A stretch of 64,000 nucleotides of DNA from CAXXOK01 sp963666755 (GCA_963666755.2 CAXXGW010000009.1:1674001-1738000); one strand, 5' to 3'; shown: positions 7,730-16,585, counted from the stretch's first letter. The notes: generated by a model from the letters alone, not told the origin. Translations and numbers: made by a program.

Positions 7730-8800
7730 ATGAACAAGCGCCCCACCATCAAGGATATCGCCCGGAAGGCCTGCGTATCGACCGGAACCGTGCACCTCGT
7801 GCTGCAGCAGAAAAAGGGCGCCAGTGAAGAAACCCGGGAACGCGTCAAGCGCATCGCATTGGAAATGGGGTATCAGCCCAACGCCATTGCGGCGGGGCTC
7901 AAGCGCAAAAGCATGAGCATCGCCGTGGTGCTCCCAGTGCGCACCAGCATGAACCGTTTTTATTTTCACTACCAGTGGGACGGCATCCGCGATTACATCG
8001 ACACGCTGCGCGATTACAACGTGGAGATGATCGCCGCGCCGTATTACGATACGCAGCTGGTGCCGGCCACGTTGCTGGAAACGCTGCTGAGCGAGCGCAA
8101 GCTGCACGGTCTAATTACCACCGGCTTTGTGAACGCCGCCGGCGCGGCGGTACTGCGCCGCTTTAACGAGGCGGAAATTCCGGTCGTCCTGCTGGGTTCG
8201 GACGTGCCGGACATCCGCCGCCTGTGCAGCGTTCAGGCCCCTTATGAGATTATCGGCGCCATGATGGCCGAGCAGCTCTGGCTGCAGGCGCGAGGGCAGA
8301 AAGGCAAGTACCTGATCGGCACCGGCAGCGCGCAAATCTCCTCCCATTACCGCGTGGTGGACGGTTTCCGGCGGTTTTTAACCGACAAGCATTTGGAAAA
8401 CGACCTGCTGCCCATCGCCGCCGAGTCGTTCTCAGAGCGCAGCAGCGAGCACTATGTAAAGGCGCTGCAAACGGAGCATTGCGTCGGCTGCTGCGCCGTG
8501 AGCGCGCGCGACAGCGTCGCTCTGGCGGAGGCGCTGCTTCAATCCGGGCTGGCCGGTCACGTGCCCGCCATCGGCAGCGACGTTTTCCCGGAAAACGTGC
8601 AGTACATGCACACCGGCGTTTTTAACAATCTTCTGCAAAAGAACCCCTACCAGCAGGCCTATGTGGCGGCCCAGTACATGGCGGAGTACCTGCTGCAGGG
8701 CAAGCACCCCTCCAAAGACATCGTAACGGTGGGCGGAGAAATGGTGTACCAAAGCAACCTGCCCCTGTATGACAACGGCTTCTACCGACTGCTCCTGTAA
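7730..8800 (+). CDS. LacI-family transcriptional regulator
   Basis: This is a DNA-binding regulator of about 356 residues. The N-terminal LacI helix-turn-helix (KRPTIKDIARKACVSTGTVH, about residues 3-22) and hinge helix (PNAIAAGLKRK) are clear. A periplasmic-binding-protein-like effector domain follows (SIAVVLPVR onward). The ATG at 7730 is chosen over an upstream ATG-rich frame because GAAGAGG precedes it and the HTH starts at once, as in the family. It is divergent from the YcxB/enolase operon and directly upstream of the TRAP/hexuronate operon, so it probably controls one or both. The effector is likely a sugar acid, by inference. Two operator-like sites flank its promoter. Confidence 0.9.
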   Translation: MNKRPTIKDIARKACVSTGTVHLVLQQKKGASEETRERVKRIALEMGYQPNAIAAGLKRKSMSIAVVLPVRTSMNRFYFHYQWDGIRDYIDTLRDYNVEMIAAPYYDTQLVPATLLETLLSERKLHGLITTGFVNAAGAAVLRRFNEAEIPVVLLGSDVPDIRRLCSVQAPYEIIGAMMAEQLWLQARGQKGKYLIGTGSAQISSHYRVVDGFRRFLTDKHLENDLLPIAAESFSERSSEHYVKALQTEHCVGCCAVSARDSVALAEALLQSGLAGHVPAIGSDVFPENVQYMHTGVFNNLLQKNPYQQAYVAAQYMAEYLLQGKHPSKDIVTVGGEMVYQSNLPLYDNGFYRLLL

Positions 8801-8846
8801 CTGTGGGCAGCGGATGGAGAATATACACTTAAGGAGGCAATGGAAA

Positions 8847-9860
8847 ATGAAAAGGCTACTTTCCCTCGCGCTCGCCCTGGCAATGCTTCTGACCCTTGGC
8901 CTGACCGCCATCGCATCGGCCGAAACGACTCCGGAGTACGTGTTCAAATACGCCGAACTGAATGGCGATACGAACATCAACACCCGCGTCGGCCAGAAGT
9001 TTGCCGAATATGTCAAGGAGCTCTCCAACGGCCGCATCGTGGTGGAAGTGTACTCTTCCTCTACCCTGGGCGATGAGAAAACCTGCCTGAACTCCCTGCA
9101 GATGGGCGGCGGCACCGTGGATATGTACCGCGGCAACACCAACTCCCTGAGCGATTACGGCTTCAAGAAGATCAACCTCTTCGGGCTGCCCTTCATCTTC
9201 ACGAGCCGTGAGTCCATGTGGAAGGTGCTGGAAAGCGCCGATCTGGGCCAGGCATTCCTGAACGAGGGCATCGATGTGGGCGCCAACATGGTCGGCATCA
9301 CCTATACCGACGAAGGCGCGCGCAACCTGTTCACCACCAAGCCCATCACCAAACTGGCGGACATCAAGAACATGAAGATCCGCGTGCCGGAAACTTCCCT
9401 GATGATGGACACCATCTCCGCGCTGGGCGCCAACCCCACCCCCATCTCCTACTCCGAGCTGTACTCCTCGCTGCAGACCGGCGTTGTGGACGGCGCTGAG
9501 AATGGCTACCCGGGCTACGATTCCAACAAGTTCTACGAAGTGGCGCCCTACTATCTGCTGGACGGCCACACCTTCAGCCCCGGCATCATCCTGATGGCGC
9601 AGGCCAAGTGGGACGCGCTTTCCGCCGACGATCAGGCGCTGCTGCGCGAAGCCGGCCAGAAAGCCAGCGCGTGGAACAAAGAGCAGATTGCCGCCGAAGA
9701 AGAGACGCTTGCCAAGGGCCTTTTGGAAAAAGGCGTGACCATTATCGAAGTGCCCGCAGAAGATAAGGCCGCCGCGCAGGAAGCCTGCAAGACCGTTTGG
9801 GCCTCCTACTCCACCGGGATCGAGAACGAGCTGAACGCGATCCTCGAAATCCAGAAGTAA
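8847..9860 (+). CDS. dctP: TRAP transporter substrate-binding protein, DctP family
   Basis: This extracytoplasmic receptor of a TRAP transporter has 337 residues. The signal peptide (MKRLLSLALALAMLL, cleavage after ASA) is followed by VFKYAEL and the DctP fold. The family arginine that binds substrate carboxylate is in MKIRVPE, and the S-Y-S-E-L-Y-S-S-L-Q-T-G-V-V-D-G-A-E-N motif is canonical. There is no lipobox cysteine. The ATG at 8847 has AAGGAGG 9 bases upstream; a nearby ATG at 8840 is out of frame. It lies 46 bases after the regulator and is followed by dctQ and dctM. The ligand is probably a hexuronate or related acid, inferred from uxaA and uxaC downstream. Confidence 0.93.
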   Translation: MKRLLSLALALAMLLTLGLTAIASAETTPEYVFKYAELNGDTNINTRVGQKFAEYVKELSNGRIVVEVYSSSTLGDEKTCLNSLQMGGGTVDMYRGNTNSLSDYGFKKINLFGLPFIFTSRESMWKVLESADLGQAFLNEGIDVGANMVGITYTDEGARNLFTTKPITKLADIKNMKIRVPETSLMMDTISALGANPTPISYSELYSSLQTGVVDGAENGYPGYDSNKFYEVAPYYLLDGHTFSPGIILMAQAKWDALSADDQALLREAGQKASAWNKEQIAAEEETLAKGLLEKGVTIIEVPAEDKAAAQEACKTVWASYSTGIENELNAILEIQK

Positions 9861-9877
9861 AACTGCCGCGTTTCCCT

Positions 9878-9910
9878 CGCACGGCGCCGACCTTTGGTCG
9901 GCGCCGTGCG
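9878..9910 (+). promoter_or_regulatory. Hairpin between dctP and dctQ
   Basis: Perfect 15-base arms (9878-9892 and 9896-9910) surround a TTT loop, 17 bases past the dctP stop and without a T run. As with the hairpin after the ABC binding-protein gene at 1309-1350, it probably protects the upstream message so that binding protein exceeds permease. Confidence 0.7.
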
Positions 9911-9980
9911 AACGGGCGCCTGTGCCAACGGCTCCCGCAACATGAGATTATGCGCCGCTGCGCAACAGGAGGTGCTTCCG

Positions 9981-10616
9981 GTGAAGAAATTTTACGATAT
10001 TCTCTATCGTATTTTTATGACCTTCTGCCAGCTGATGTTCGCAACCTCGATCTGTGTAACATCGTATGTCGTTTTCGCGCGCTACATCCTGCACTTTACC
10101 CCCCGCTGGGGCGAGCAGCTGATCCTGCTTTGCATGGTGTATATGTCGCTGATCAGCGCATCGCTGGCCATTCGCAAGGAAACCCACATCCGCGTGACCA
10201 TCCTGGATCTTTTTATGCCCAAGGGCTTTATCAAGTTTCTGAAATACATGAGCCATTTTCTGATTATCGCGTTCTCCGTGTTCATGCTGGTGGACGGGGT
10301 TAAGTTTGTGCAGCTCATGTCCAAATCCGTCATGTCCGGGCTGCCGGTCAAGCAGTCCTTCCTTTATGCCGCGGTCCCGATTGCCGGCCTTGCCATGATG
10401 CTGATGGAAAGCGAAAAGCTGATCCTGTTTGTGCATACCTGGCTCAAGCGCCCGTTGCCCCCGGGGTACTGCGATACCTTCCAGGTGCTGACCAATAAAG
10501 AACTGCTCGCATTGGAAAGCCAGGGCCCCTCCGCCGCCATCGTCGGCGAGGAAATGGTCGAGCTGGCGCCCAACTGCGATGTACAGCAAACGGAGGGCAA
10601 ACAGCATGGTGAGTGA
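9981..10616 (+). CDS. dctQ: TRAP transporter small permease, DctQ family
   Basis: This is the four-helix small membrane subunit of the TRAP transporter, 211 residues. Hydrophobic segments are seen around MTFCQLMFATSICVTSYVVFARYI, LILLCMVYMSLISASLAI, FLIIAFSVFMLVDGVKF and YAAVPIAGLAMMLME. The W-G-E-Q-L-I-L-L region is typical of DctQ. I start at the GTG at 9981 because AGGAGG lies 8 bases upstream; further ATGs upstream would extend into the intergenic hairpin. Its C-terminus overlaps the dctM start by 11 bases, so the two are translationally coupled. It works with DctM in sodium-driven import. Confidence 0.88.
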   Translation: MKKFYDILYRIFMTFCQLMFATSICVTSYVVFARYILHFTPRWGEQLILLCMVYMSLISASLAIRKETHIRVTILDLFMPKGFIKFLKYMSHFLIIAFSVFMLVDGVKFVQLMSKSVMSGLPVKQSFLYAAVPIAGLAMMLMESEKLILFVHTWLKRPLPPGYCDTFQVLTNKELLALESQGPSAAIVGEEMVELAPNCDVQQTEGKQHGE

Positions 10617-11913
10617 GAGCTTCGCGATTATCCTCATGGTGAGCCTGTTTTTCGGGCTTATCCTCCTGCGGGTGCCCGTCGCCTACTCCATCGGTATCGC
10701 TTCGGTCGCCACGATGGCGTACCTGCAACTGCCGCTGATGCAGTGCGTACAGCTGATGGTCAAGGGTGTGTTCTCCTTTTCGCTGATGGCGGTGCCGTTT
10801 TTCATCCTTGCAGGTGAAATCATGGGTAAGGGCGGCATCTCCGATAAGCTGATCGACCTGTCCAACGCGCTGGTCGGCTGGATTCGCGGTGGCCTGGCGC
10901 TGGTGAACATCGTCGCCTCGACTTTCTTTGGCGGCATTTCCGGTTCCTCCGCGGCGGATACGGCGTCGCTGGGCACCATCCTGATCCCCATGATGGTTAA
11001 GCAGGGTTACGACGACGATTTTTCCGCCAACGTGACCATGACCTCCTCGGTGCAGGGCATCCTGATCCCGCCTTCGCACAACATGGTCATTTTCTGCACT
11101 GTGGCGGGTACGGTGTCCATCGGCCGCATGTTCATGGGCGGCATCGTCCCCGGCCTGCTGCTGGGCCTCGCGCTTTGCATATACTCCTACATTATCTCCG
11201 TTAAGCGCAACTACCCCAAGGGCGAGAAGTTCAACCTCAAGAACCTGTTTGTGACCCTCGGCTCCGCCTTCTGGGGCATGATCACGGTACTGATCGTGGT
11301 TGTGGGCGTGGTCGCCGGTGTGTTTACGGCCACCGAATCCGCCGCCATCGCCGTGGTATGGGCCTTCGTGGTATCGATTTTCATCTACAAAAAGATGAAC
11401 CTGCGCGATGTCTGGAACGTGTTGGAAAGCGGCCTGGGTACGCTGGCTATTTCCCTGATCCTGATTTCGACCTCCTCCATCTTCGGCTGGCTGCTCACCT
11501 ACCTCAAGGTGCCCGCGCTAGTCAGCGGTGCCATTTTGAACATCACCGACAGCTATGTGGGCATCGTGCTTCTGCTGAACCTGATTATGCTGGTGTTTGG
11601 CACCATGATGGACATGAGCTGCATCATCCTGACGCTGACCCCCATCCTGCTGCCGATCGCCACCGGTATCGGCATGGATCCGGTGCACTTCGGCGTCATG
11701 ATGATCCTCAACCTCGGCATCGGCCTGATTACCCCGCCGGTCGGCTCCACGCTGTTTATCGGCTCGGCCGTATCCAAGGTGCCGATCGAGCGCCTGTCCA
11801 AAACCCTGCTGCCGTTTTATGGCGTGATGCTGATCGTGCTGATGATGGTGGCCTTTATCCCAGGATTTGTGATGACAATACCCAATCTGGTGATGCCGGT
11901 GAACATTCACTGA
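10606..11913 (+). CDS. dctM: TRAP transporter large permease, DctM family
   Basis: This is the large channel subunit of the TRAP transporter, 435 residues with roughly 12 hydrophobic segments. Family landmarks are AVPFFILAGEIMGKGGIS near the N-terminus, NIVASTFFGGISGSSAADTASLG, the PPSHNMVIFCTVAGT loop, and NLGIGLITPPVGSTLFIGSA near the C-terminus. The ATG at 10606 follows CGGAGGG and overlaps the dctQ end. Import is driven by the sodium gradient rather than ATP. A hairpin at 11935-11975 separates it from the catabolic genes. Confidence 0.94.
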   Translation: MVSESFAIILMVSLFFGLILLRVPVAYSIGIASVATMAYLQLPLMQCVQLMVKGVFSFSLMAVPFFILAGEIMGKGGISDKLIDLSNALVGWIRGGLALVNIVASTFFGGISGSSAADTASLGTILIPMMVKQGYDDDFSANVTMTSSVQGILIPPSHNMVIFCTVAGTVSIGRMFMGGIVPGLLLGLALCIYSYIISVKRNYPKGEKFNLKNLFVTLGSAFWGMITVLIVVVGVVAGVFTATESAAIAVVWAFVVSIFIYKKMNLRDVWNVLESGLGTLAISLILISTSSIFGWLLTYLKVPALVSGAILNITDSYVGIVLLLNLIMLVFGTMMDMSCIILTLTPILLPIATGIGMDPVHFGVMMILNLGIGLITPPVGSTLFIGSAVSKVPIERLSKTLLPFYGVMLIVLMMVAFIPGFVMTIPNLVMPVNIH

Positions 11914-11934
11914 CCTCACGCAACGCCTTCCCCC

Positions 11935-11975
11935 GCAGGGACGTCGCACGAGCGGAATCGTTGCGCCGTCCCTGC
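11935..11975 (+). promoter_or_regulatory. Hairpin between transporter and catabolic genes
   Basis: GCAGGGACG (11935-11943) pairs perfectly with CGTCCCTGC (11967-11975). There is no T run, so it is more likely an RNA-processing or stability stem than a terminator; the operon appears to continue. Confidence 0.5.
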
Positions 11976-12003
11976 TTGATCCTATTTGAAAAGAGGAGAC
12001 TCC

Positions 12004-12666
12004 ATGAAAGCCTGGTCTAACGACGCCGAAATGTTTGCGCTGATGCTGGATAAACTCTATACCCCCGTTGTCGGCGACATTCTGGATACGCTGGGCTACA
12101 CGCATCAGTTCTTGCCGGCTTCCATCCGCCCGTTGGCTCCGGACATGAAAATGGCGGGGCGCGCCTGCACGGTGCTGGAGCATGATGTGTTTGGCCCGCA
12201 AAAAAAGCCCTTCGGCCTGCTGACCGAGGCGCTGGATCAGCTGAAGCCGGGCGAGGTGTATGTGGCCGCCGGCGCGCACAACAGCGCGCTCTGGGGCGAG
12301 CTGCTGACCGCGACCGCCAAGGTGCGCGGTGCCGTCGGCGCGGTGCTGGACGGCTATACGCGCGATACGCCGCAGGTGCTCAGCCAGCATTTCCCGGTTT
12401 ACTCACAGGGCTGCTGGGCGCAGGATTCCTCCATCCGCACCAACGTGGTCGATTTCCGCTGCCCCATCGAAATCGGGCAGGTTACGGTACATGACGGCGA
12501 TCTGGTCTTTGCCGACATCGACGGCGTGTTGATTATCCCGCAGGAAGTGGCGGAGGAGTGCATTGAAAAATCGCTTGTGAAAGCCAGCGGAGAAAAGCTG
12601 GTGCGCAAAGCCATCGAAGGCGGAATGAGCGCAACCGACGCTTTTGCCAAGTTCGGCATCCTGTAG
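12004..12666 (+). CDS. RraA-family aldolase/decarboxylase-like protein
   Basis: This 220-residue protein belongs to the RraA / 4-hydroxy-4-methyl-2-oxoglutarate aldolase family. Visible features are the early T-P-V-V-G-D-I-L-D-T-L-G motif, the substrate/metal loop region GAVLDGYTRDT and the C-terminal DGDLVFADIDGVLIIPQEVAEE. Family members are divalent-metal lyases acting on keto acids, or regulators of RNase E in Proteobacteria. In a sugar-acid operon an aldolase or decarboxylase role is the likely one. The ATG at 12004 has GAGGAG just upstream. It sits between the TRAP genes and uxaA. The precise reaction cannot be assigned from sequence. Confidence 0.85.
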   Translation: MKAWSNDAEMFALMLDKLYTPVVGDILDTLGYTHQFLPASIRPLAPDMKMAGRACTVLEHDVFGPQKKPFGLLTEALDQLKPGEVYVAAGAHNSALWGELLTATAKVRGAVGAVLDGYTRDTPQVLSQHFPVYSQGCWAQDSSIRTNVVDFRCPIEIGQVTVHDGDLVFADIDGVLIIPQEVAEECIEKSLVKASGEKLVRKAIEGGMSATDAFAKFGIL

Positions 12667-12678
12667 GGGAGGCCGCGC

Positions 12679-13017
12679 ATGGATACGGAAATGCAAACCG
12701 CTTTTCAGATCGAAACCGCCGATAACGTCGCCACCGCGCTTACACCGCTTGTGCCCGGCGCCGTGCGGCTGCTGGGCAACACCGCCGCGCCGGAGGTGCT
12801 TGCGGTTACGGACGTGCCACTCGGCCACAAGGTTGCCCTGCGCCCCATCGTGGCCGGGGAGCCCATCCGCAAATACAACGTGGTGATCGGGTGCGCCACA
12901 GTGCCGATTGCCGCGGGCGCATGGGTGCATCTGCACAACATGAAAAGCCTCTACGACGAGCGTTCCAGCCATCTGGACGCCGTTACCGGCGCGCCCCGCG
13001 ACACCCAATACCGTTAG
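12679..13017 (+). CDS. uxaA: UxaA-family dehydratase, small SAF-domain subunit
   Basis: This 112-residue protein is the SAF domain that forms the N-terminal part of single-chain altronate dehydratase. Here it is a separate gene. The motif VAVTDVPLGHKVALRPIVAG with IRKYNVVIG is the family core. It partners with the large subunit encoded 10 bases downstream. The same split arrangement is found in SuyA/SuyB sulfolactate sulfo-lyase, so that is the main alternative. The presence of uxaC in the same operon makes altronate (or another aldonate) more likely. GGGGAGG precedes the ATG. Confidence 0.85.
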   Translation: MDTEMQTAFQIETADNVATALTPLVPGAVRLLGNTAAPEVLAVTDVPLGHKVALRPIVAGEPIRKYNVVIGCATVPIAAGAWVHLHNMKSLYDERSSHLDAVTGAPRDTQYR

Positions 13018-13027
13018 GAGGCTGCCT

Positions 13028-14242
13028 ATGGGCTGGATGGAACAAACCTGGCAGGGCTATGCCCGTCAAAACGGCAAGCCGGGTATCCGCAACCAGGTGC
13101 TTGTCCTGTATACGGTCAAGTGCAGCGAATACGTAGCCCAGCAGATTGTGCGCGAGGTAAACAGCCCCGCGGTGGAGCTGGTCGGCTTTGACGGCTGCAC
13201 CGATAACCAGTACGCCGTGGATCTGCTCATCAGCCTGATCCGCCACCCCAACATCGGCGGGGTGCTGGCCGTCGGGCTGGGGTGCGAGTATGTGCAGCCG
13301 GAATGGCTAGCCAACATCGCCCTTGGGGAAGGGAAGCAGGCCGACTGGATGTTTGTGCAAAACGAAGGCGGCACACGTAAGGCTGTGCAGAAAGGGGTGC
13401 AAAGCGTACAGCGGATGCTTGCCGCGCTGGCCGGTGCGCCCCGCTGCCCGATGACCACCGCCGATCTGGTGATCGGCGCGGAATGCGGCGGCAGCGATTA
13501 CACCAGCGGCCTTGCGGGCAACGTGCTGGTCGGCCGGTTTTTCGACCGGCTGGTCGACGCGGGCGGTACCGCGCTGTTTGAGGAGATTGTCGAAGCCGTC
13601 GGCCTTGGGGATATGCTGGAAAGCCGCGGTGTCGATGCGCAAAGCCGTGCGGATATCCGCAACACCTACGAAAAGGCGCTGGACTATTGCCGCAGCGTGC
13701 GGCAGTACTCCGTCAGCCCCGGTAATTTTGCCGGAGGGCTTTCCACCATTGAGGAAAAGAGCATGGGCGCGGTCATTAAAAGCGGCACACAGCCCATACA
13801 GGGCGTGCTGAAGGTGAGCCAAACGCCGCCGCATGCCGGCCTCTGGCTGTTGGACTCTACACCCGACCCCTACTGGATGCAGTTTGGCATTACCAACCCC
13901 AACGACAACGAAGGGTTGATGGCCCTCGCCAGTTGCGGCGCACACCTCGTATTTCTGGTCACGGGACGCGGCAACGTGGTCGGCAGCGCCGTAAGCCCCT
14001 GCATCAAGATTACCGGCAACGGCGATACCTACCGCCGCATGGAGGACGACATGGATGTCGATGCCAGCCCCGTGCTCCGCGGCGAATGCACACAGCAGGA
14101 GCTGGCGGACCGGTTGGGCTCGCAGGTGGTGGCCGTGGCTTCGGGTACGGCTACCAAAAGCGAGGCGCTGGGCCACCGCGAATTTTTTATTCCTTACAAA
14201 TATCAGGATCACGGGCCCACGCGCTGCGCCTGCGGCGATTGA
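13028..14242 (+). CDS. uxaA: UxaA-family dehydratase, large catalytic subunit
   Basis: This 404-residue protein is the catalytic part of the UxaA / GarD / SuyB family, which removes water (or sulfite) from hydroxy acids using an iron centre. It shows the family N-terminus GYARQNGKPGIRNQVLVLYTVKC, GCEYVQPEW, ECGGSDYTSGLAGN, SPGNFAGGLSTIEEKSMGA and the late GRGNVVGSAVSPCIKITGN. In the pathway it would convert altronate to 2-keto-3-deoxygluconate. AGGAGG lies before the ATG. It ends in CACGD, a Cys-rich tail. Galactarate or sulfolactate as substrate cannot be excluded from sequence alone. Confidence 0.88.
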   Translation: MGWMEQTWQGYARQNGKPGIRNQVLVLYTVKCSEYVAQQIVREVNSPAVELVGFDGCTDNQYAVDLLISLIRHPNIGGVLAVGLGCEYVQPEWLANIALGEGKQADWMFVQNEGGTRKAVQKGVQSVQRMLAALAGAPRCPMTTADLVIGAECGGSDYTSGLAGNVLVGRFFDRLVDAGGTALFEEIVEAVGLGDMLESRGVDAQSRADIRNTYEKALDYCRSVRQYSVSPGNFAGGLSTIEEKSMGAVIKSGTQPIQGVLKVSQTPPHAGLWLLDSTPDPYWMQFGITNPNDNEGLMALASCGAHLVFLVTGRGNVVGSAVSPCIKITGNGDTYRRMEDDMDVDASPVLRGECTQQELADRLGSQVVAVASGTATKSEALGHREFFIPYKYQDHGPTRCACGD

Positions 14243-14269
14243 CGGAACCCGATAAAGGAGTGTTTGCAG

Positions 14270-15070
14270 TTGGAGATTTTTACGCAGGATGCGCTGAAAG
14301 GCTTTGATATCCGCAAATTCTACACGCTGGAGGGTCAGGTGGCCGTCGTGACCGGCGGCTCAACCGGGCTGGGGCTCGCGATTACGCGCTGCCTGGTAAG
14401 CGCGGGCGCCCGGGTGGCCGTGCTCAGCTTTGAAGCGCCCGCTCAGGCGCAGGAAGCGTTGCGCGAGTTTGGCGACGCGGTTGCCTTTTACCAGTTTGAC
14501 ATCACGCATACCGACGGCGCGCAGGCTGTGGCGGATCAGGTGATCCGCGATTTCGGCAAGGTGTCCATCCTTGTGAACAACGCCGGCAACCATTGCAAGA
14601 AGTACATTTGGGACATGAGCGTGGAGGAATACAAGAATGTGCTTGACGTTCACCTGATCGGCGCTTTCGCGCTGACCAAGGCGCTCGTGCCCCACATGAA
14701 GGAAAACCGCTATGGGCGCATCCTGTTTCAGGCGAGCATGACCAGCTACATCGGCCAGCCGATGGTCGCCGGATATGCAACCGCCAAAGCCGGGTATCTG
14801 GGCCTGATCCATACCCTGACCGCGGAGCTGGCCGAGTACGGCATCACCGTAAACGCCATCGCGCCGGGCTGGATCGATACGCCCATGTTCCACAAGGCAA
14901 CCGATACCGACCCGCAGCGGTTGGCAAAAATCATGGGCCGCATCCCGGCCAAGACCGTCGGCGACCCCATGGATGTGGGCATGTGCGCCGCTTTCCTGTG
15001 CAGCGAGGCAGCACGGTATATCTCGGGCAGCTGCATCCCTGTGGACGGCGGCGCCCTGATCGGTTTTTAA
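14270..15070 (+). CDS. SDR-family oxidoreductase, likely ketouronate/aldonate reductase
   Basis: This short-chain dehydrogenase has 266 residues, with TGGSTGLG at 28-35, NNAGNH after the fifth strand, and a Y-A-T-A-K catalytic motif. The C-terminus SGSCIPVDGGALIGF is standard. Classical hexuronate pathways need a fructuronate or tagaturonate reductase between UxaC and UxaA, and in some Bacillota that step is done by an SDR. This gene, between uxaA and uxaC, is the obvious candidate. The start is a TTG: AAAGGAG lies 9 bases before the TTG at 14270 but only 3 before the TTG at 14264, so I prefer the former. No in-frame ATG is near. Confidence 0.85.
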   Translation: MEIFTQDALKGFDIRKFYTLEGQVAVVTGGSTGLGLAITRCLVSAGARVAVLSFEAPAQAQEALREFGDAVAFYQFDITHTDGAQAVADQVIRDFGKVSILVNNAGNHCKKYIWDMSVEEYKNVLDVHLIGAFALTKALVPHMKENRYGRILFQASMTSYIGQPMVAGYATAKAGYLGLIHTLTAELAEYGITVNAIAPGWIDTPMFHKATDTDPQRLAKIMGRIPAKTVGDPMDVGMCAAFLCSEAARYISGSCIPVDGGALIGF

Positions 15071-15113
15071 GCCGGGTTTCAGCAACACCCCATCACACGG
15101 TTGGAGGCAGCAC

Positions 15114-16511
15114 ATGCAAACACGTTTCAGCGAAGAACTGTACCTGACCAACGCAACCGGCAGCCGGCTGTACCATCAGTACGCCGAAGCCTTACCGATC
15201 CTTGACTACCATTGCCATCTTGTACCGCAGGAAATGTACGAAAACAAGCGTTTCGAGAATCTGGGCGAAATGTGGCTGCGCGGCGACCACTATAAGTGGC
15301 GCGTCATGCGCACCTTCGGCATCCCCGAACGGCTGATTACCGGCGACGCGAGCTACGAGGAAAAGTATCTGGCGTTCGCCTCCATCCTGCCGCAGTTGGC
15401 GGGCAACCCCATCTACATCTGGTGCGCGCTGGAGCTGAAGCGCTACTTCGGCATCGACGAGCCGGTGTGCGCCGCCAACGCCAAGGAAATCTTTGACCGT
15501 ACCTCCGCCCTGATCGCGGAAAAAAACATGACGCGGCGCTGGTGCATGGAGCACAGCCATGTGGAGCTGGTTTCCACCACTGAGGACCCGACCGATACGC
15601 TGGAATATCATTTTAAGATGCAGGCGCAGGGCTACTCCACGCGCGTACTGTCCGCATTCCGGCCGGACAACGCCATGTTTGTGGCGCGGGATTCGTTTGC
15701 GGCCTACATGGGGAAGCTGTCCGAAAGCGCCGGCCTGCCGGTGGCAAGCTTCGCGCTGATGGTGGATGCGCTGGAAGCCCGGCTTGCCTACTTTGCCAAA
15801 CTCGGCACAACCGTGTCCGACGATGGCATTCCTGAACTGCATTGGGTCGATTTTACCGATGCGCAGATCGAAACCATCTGGCAAAAAGGCATGGCCGGGC
15901 AGCCGATTTCCAAACAGGAGGAAAACCAGTACATCTGCGCCTTCCTGCTGGCCATGGGCAAGCTGTACCACCGCCACGGCTTTGTGATGCAGTTGCACAT
16001 CGGCACCTATCTGGATTGCAACCGAACCGGTGTGCGCACCGTCGGCAAATCCTGCGGTTACGACTGTATCGACGATTCGTCCGAGATTCAGGGCGTCGGC
16101 GAGCTGCTTAACCGGCTGGTCGAGGCGGATTCCCTCCCCAAAACGCTGCTGTACCCGCTGGACGGCACCAAGCTGGAAGCCTACGCCGTGCTCGCGGCAG
16201 GCTTCTGCGAGCCCGGTACGCGCGCCAAGGTTCAGCTGGGCGCACCCTGGTGGTTCAACGATCAGGCTTATGGGTTGGAACGCCAGTTTCAGGCTGCCGC
16301 AAACCTGTACCCGCTCAGCCTGTCCGTCGGGATGCTCACGGATAGCCGAAGCTTCATCTCCTACCCGCGGCATGAGCTTTACCGCCGGGTGCTGTGCAAC
16401 TATCTGGGGCAGTTAGTGGAACGGGGCGAGTATTTCAGCGGCGAGGAAGAGCTGCGCATCCTGATTGAGAACGTCTGCTACCGCAATGCCCGGGAGTTTT
16501 TCGGCTTCTAG
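15114..16511 (+). CDS. uxaC: Uronate isomerase (glucuronate/galacturonate isomerase)
   Basis: UxaC interconverts D-glucuronate and D-fructuronate, or D-galacturonate and D-tagaturonate, the entry step of hexuronate catabolism. The 465-residue length fits the family. It belongs to the amidohydrolase-fold superfamily; the N-terminal LDYHCHL carries metal-site histidines. Other landmarks are FENLGEMWLRGDHYKWR, the DPTDTLEYH region, MQLHIGTYLDCN and GMLTDSRSFISYPRHELYRR. GGAGG precedes the ATG. It is the last gene of the plus-strand operon that starts with dctP. Confidence 0.96.
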   Translation: MQTRFSEELYLTNATGSRLYHQYAEALPILDYHCHLVPQEMYENKRFENLGEMWLRGDHYKWRVMRTFGIPERLITGDASYEEKYLAFASILPQLAGNPIYIWCALELKRYFGIDEPVCAANAKEIFDRTSALIAEKNMTRRWCMEHSHVELVSTTEDPTDTLEYHFKMQAQGYSTRVLSAFRPDNAMFVARDSFAAYMGKLSESAGLPVASFALMVDALEARLAYFAKLGTTVSDDGIPELHWVDFTDAQIETIWQKGMAGQPISKQEENQYICAFLLAMGKLYHRHGFVMQLHIGTYLDCNRTGVRTVGKSCGYDCIDDSSEIQGVGELLNRLVEADSLPKTLLYPLDGTKLEAYAVLAAGFCEPGTRAKVQLGAPWWFNDQAYGLERQFQAAANLYPLSLSVGMLTDSRSFISYPRHELYRRVLCNYLGQLVERGEYFSGEEELRILIENVCYRNAREFFGF

Positions 16512-16585
16512 CGGTTCGGTTCGGCTCGCACCCTGCCCTTACAGGGCAAGGCCAATCGCTCTGTACGATCAGGGATGCCGTTGTG

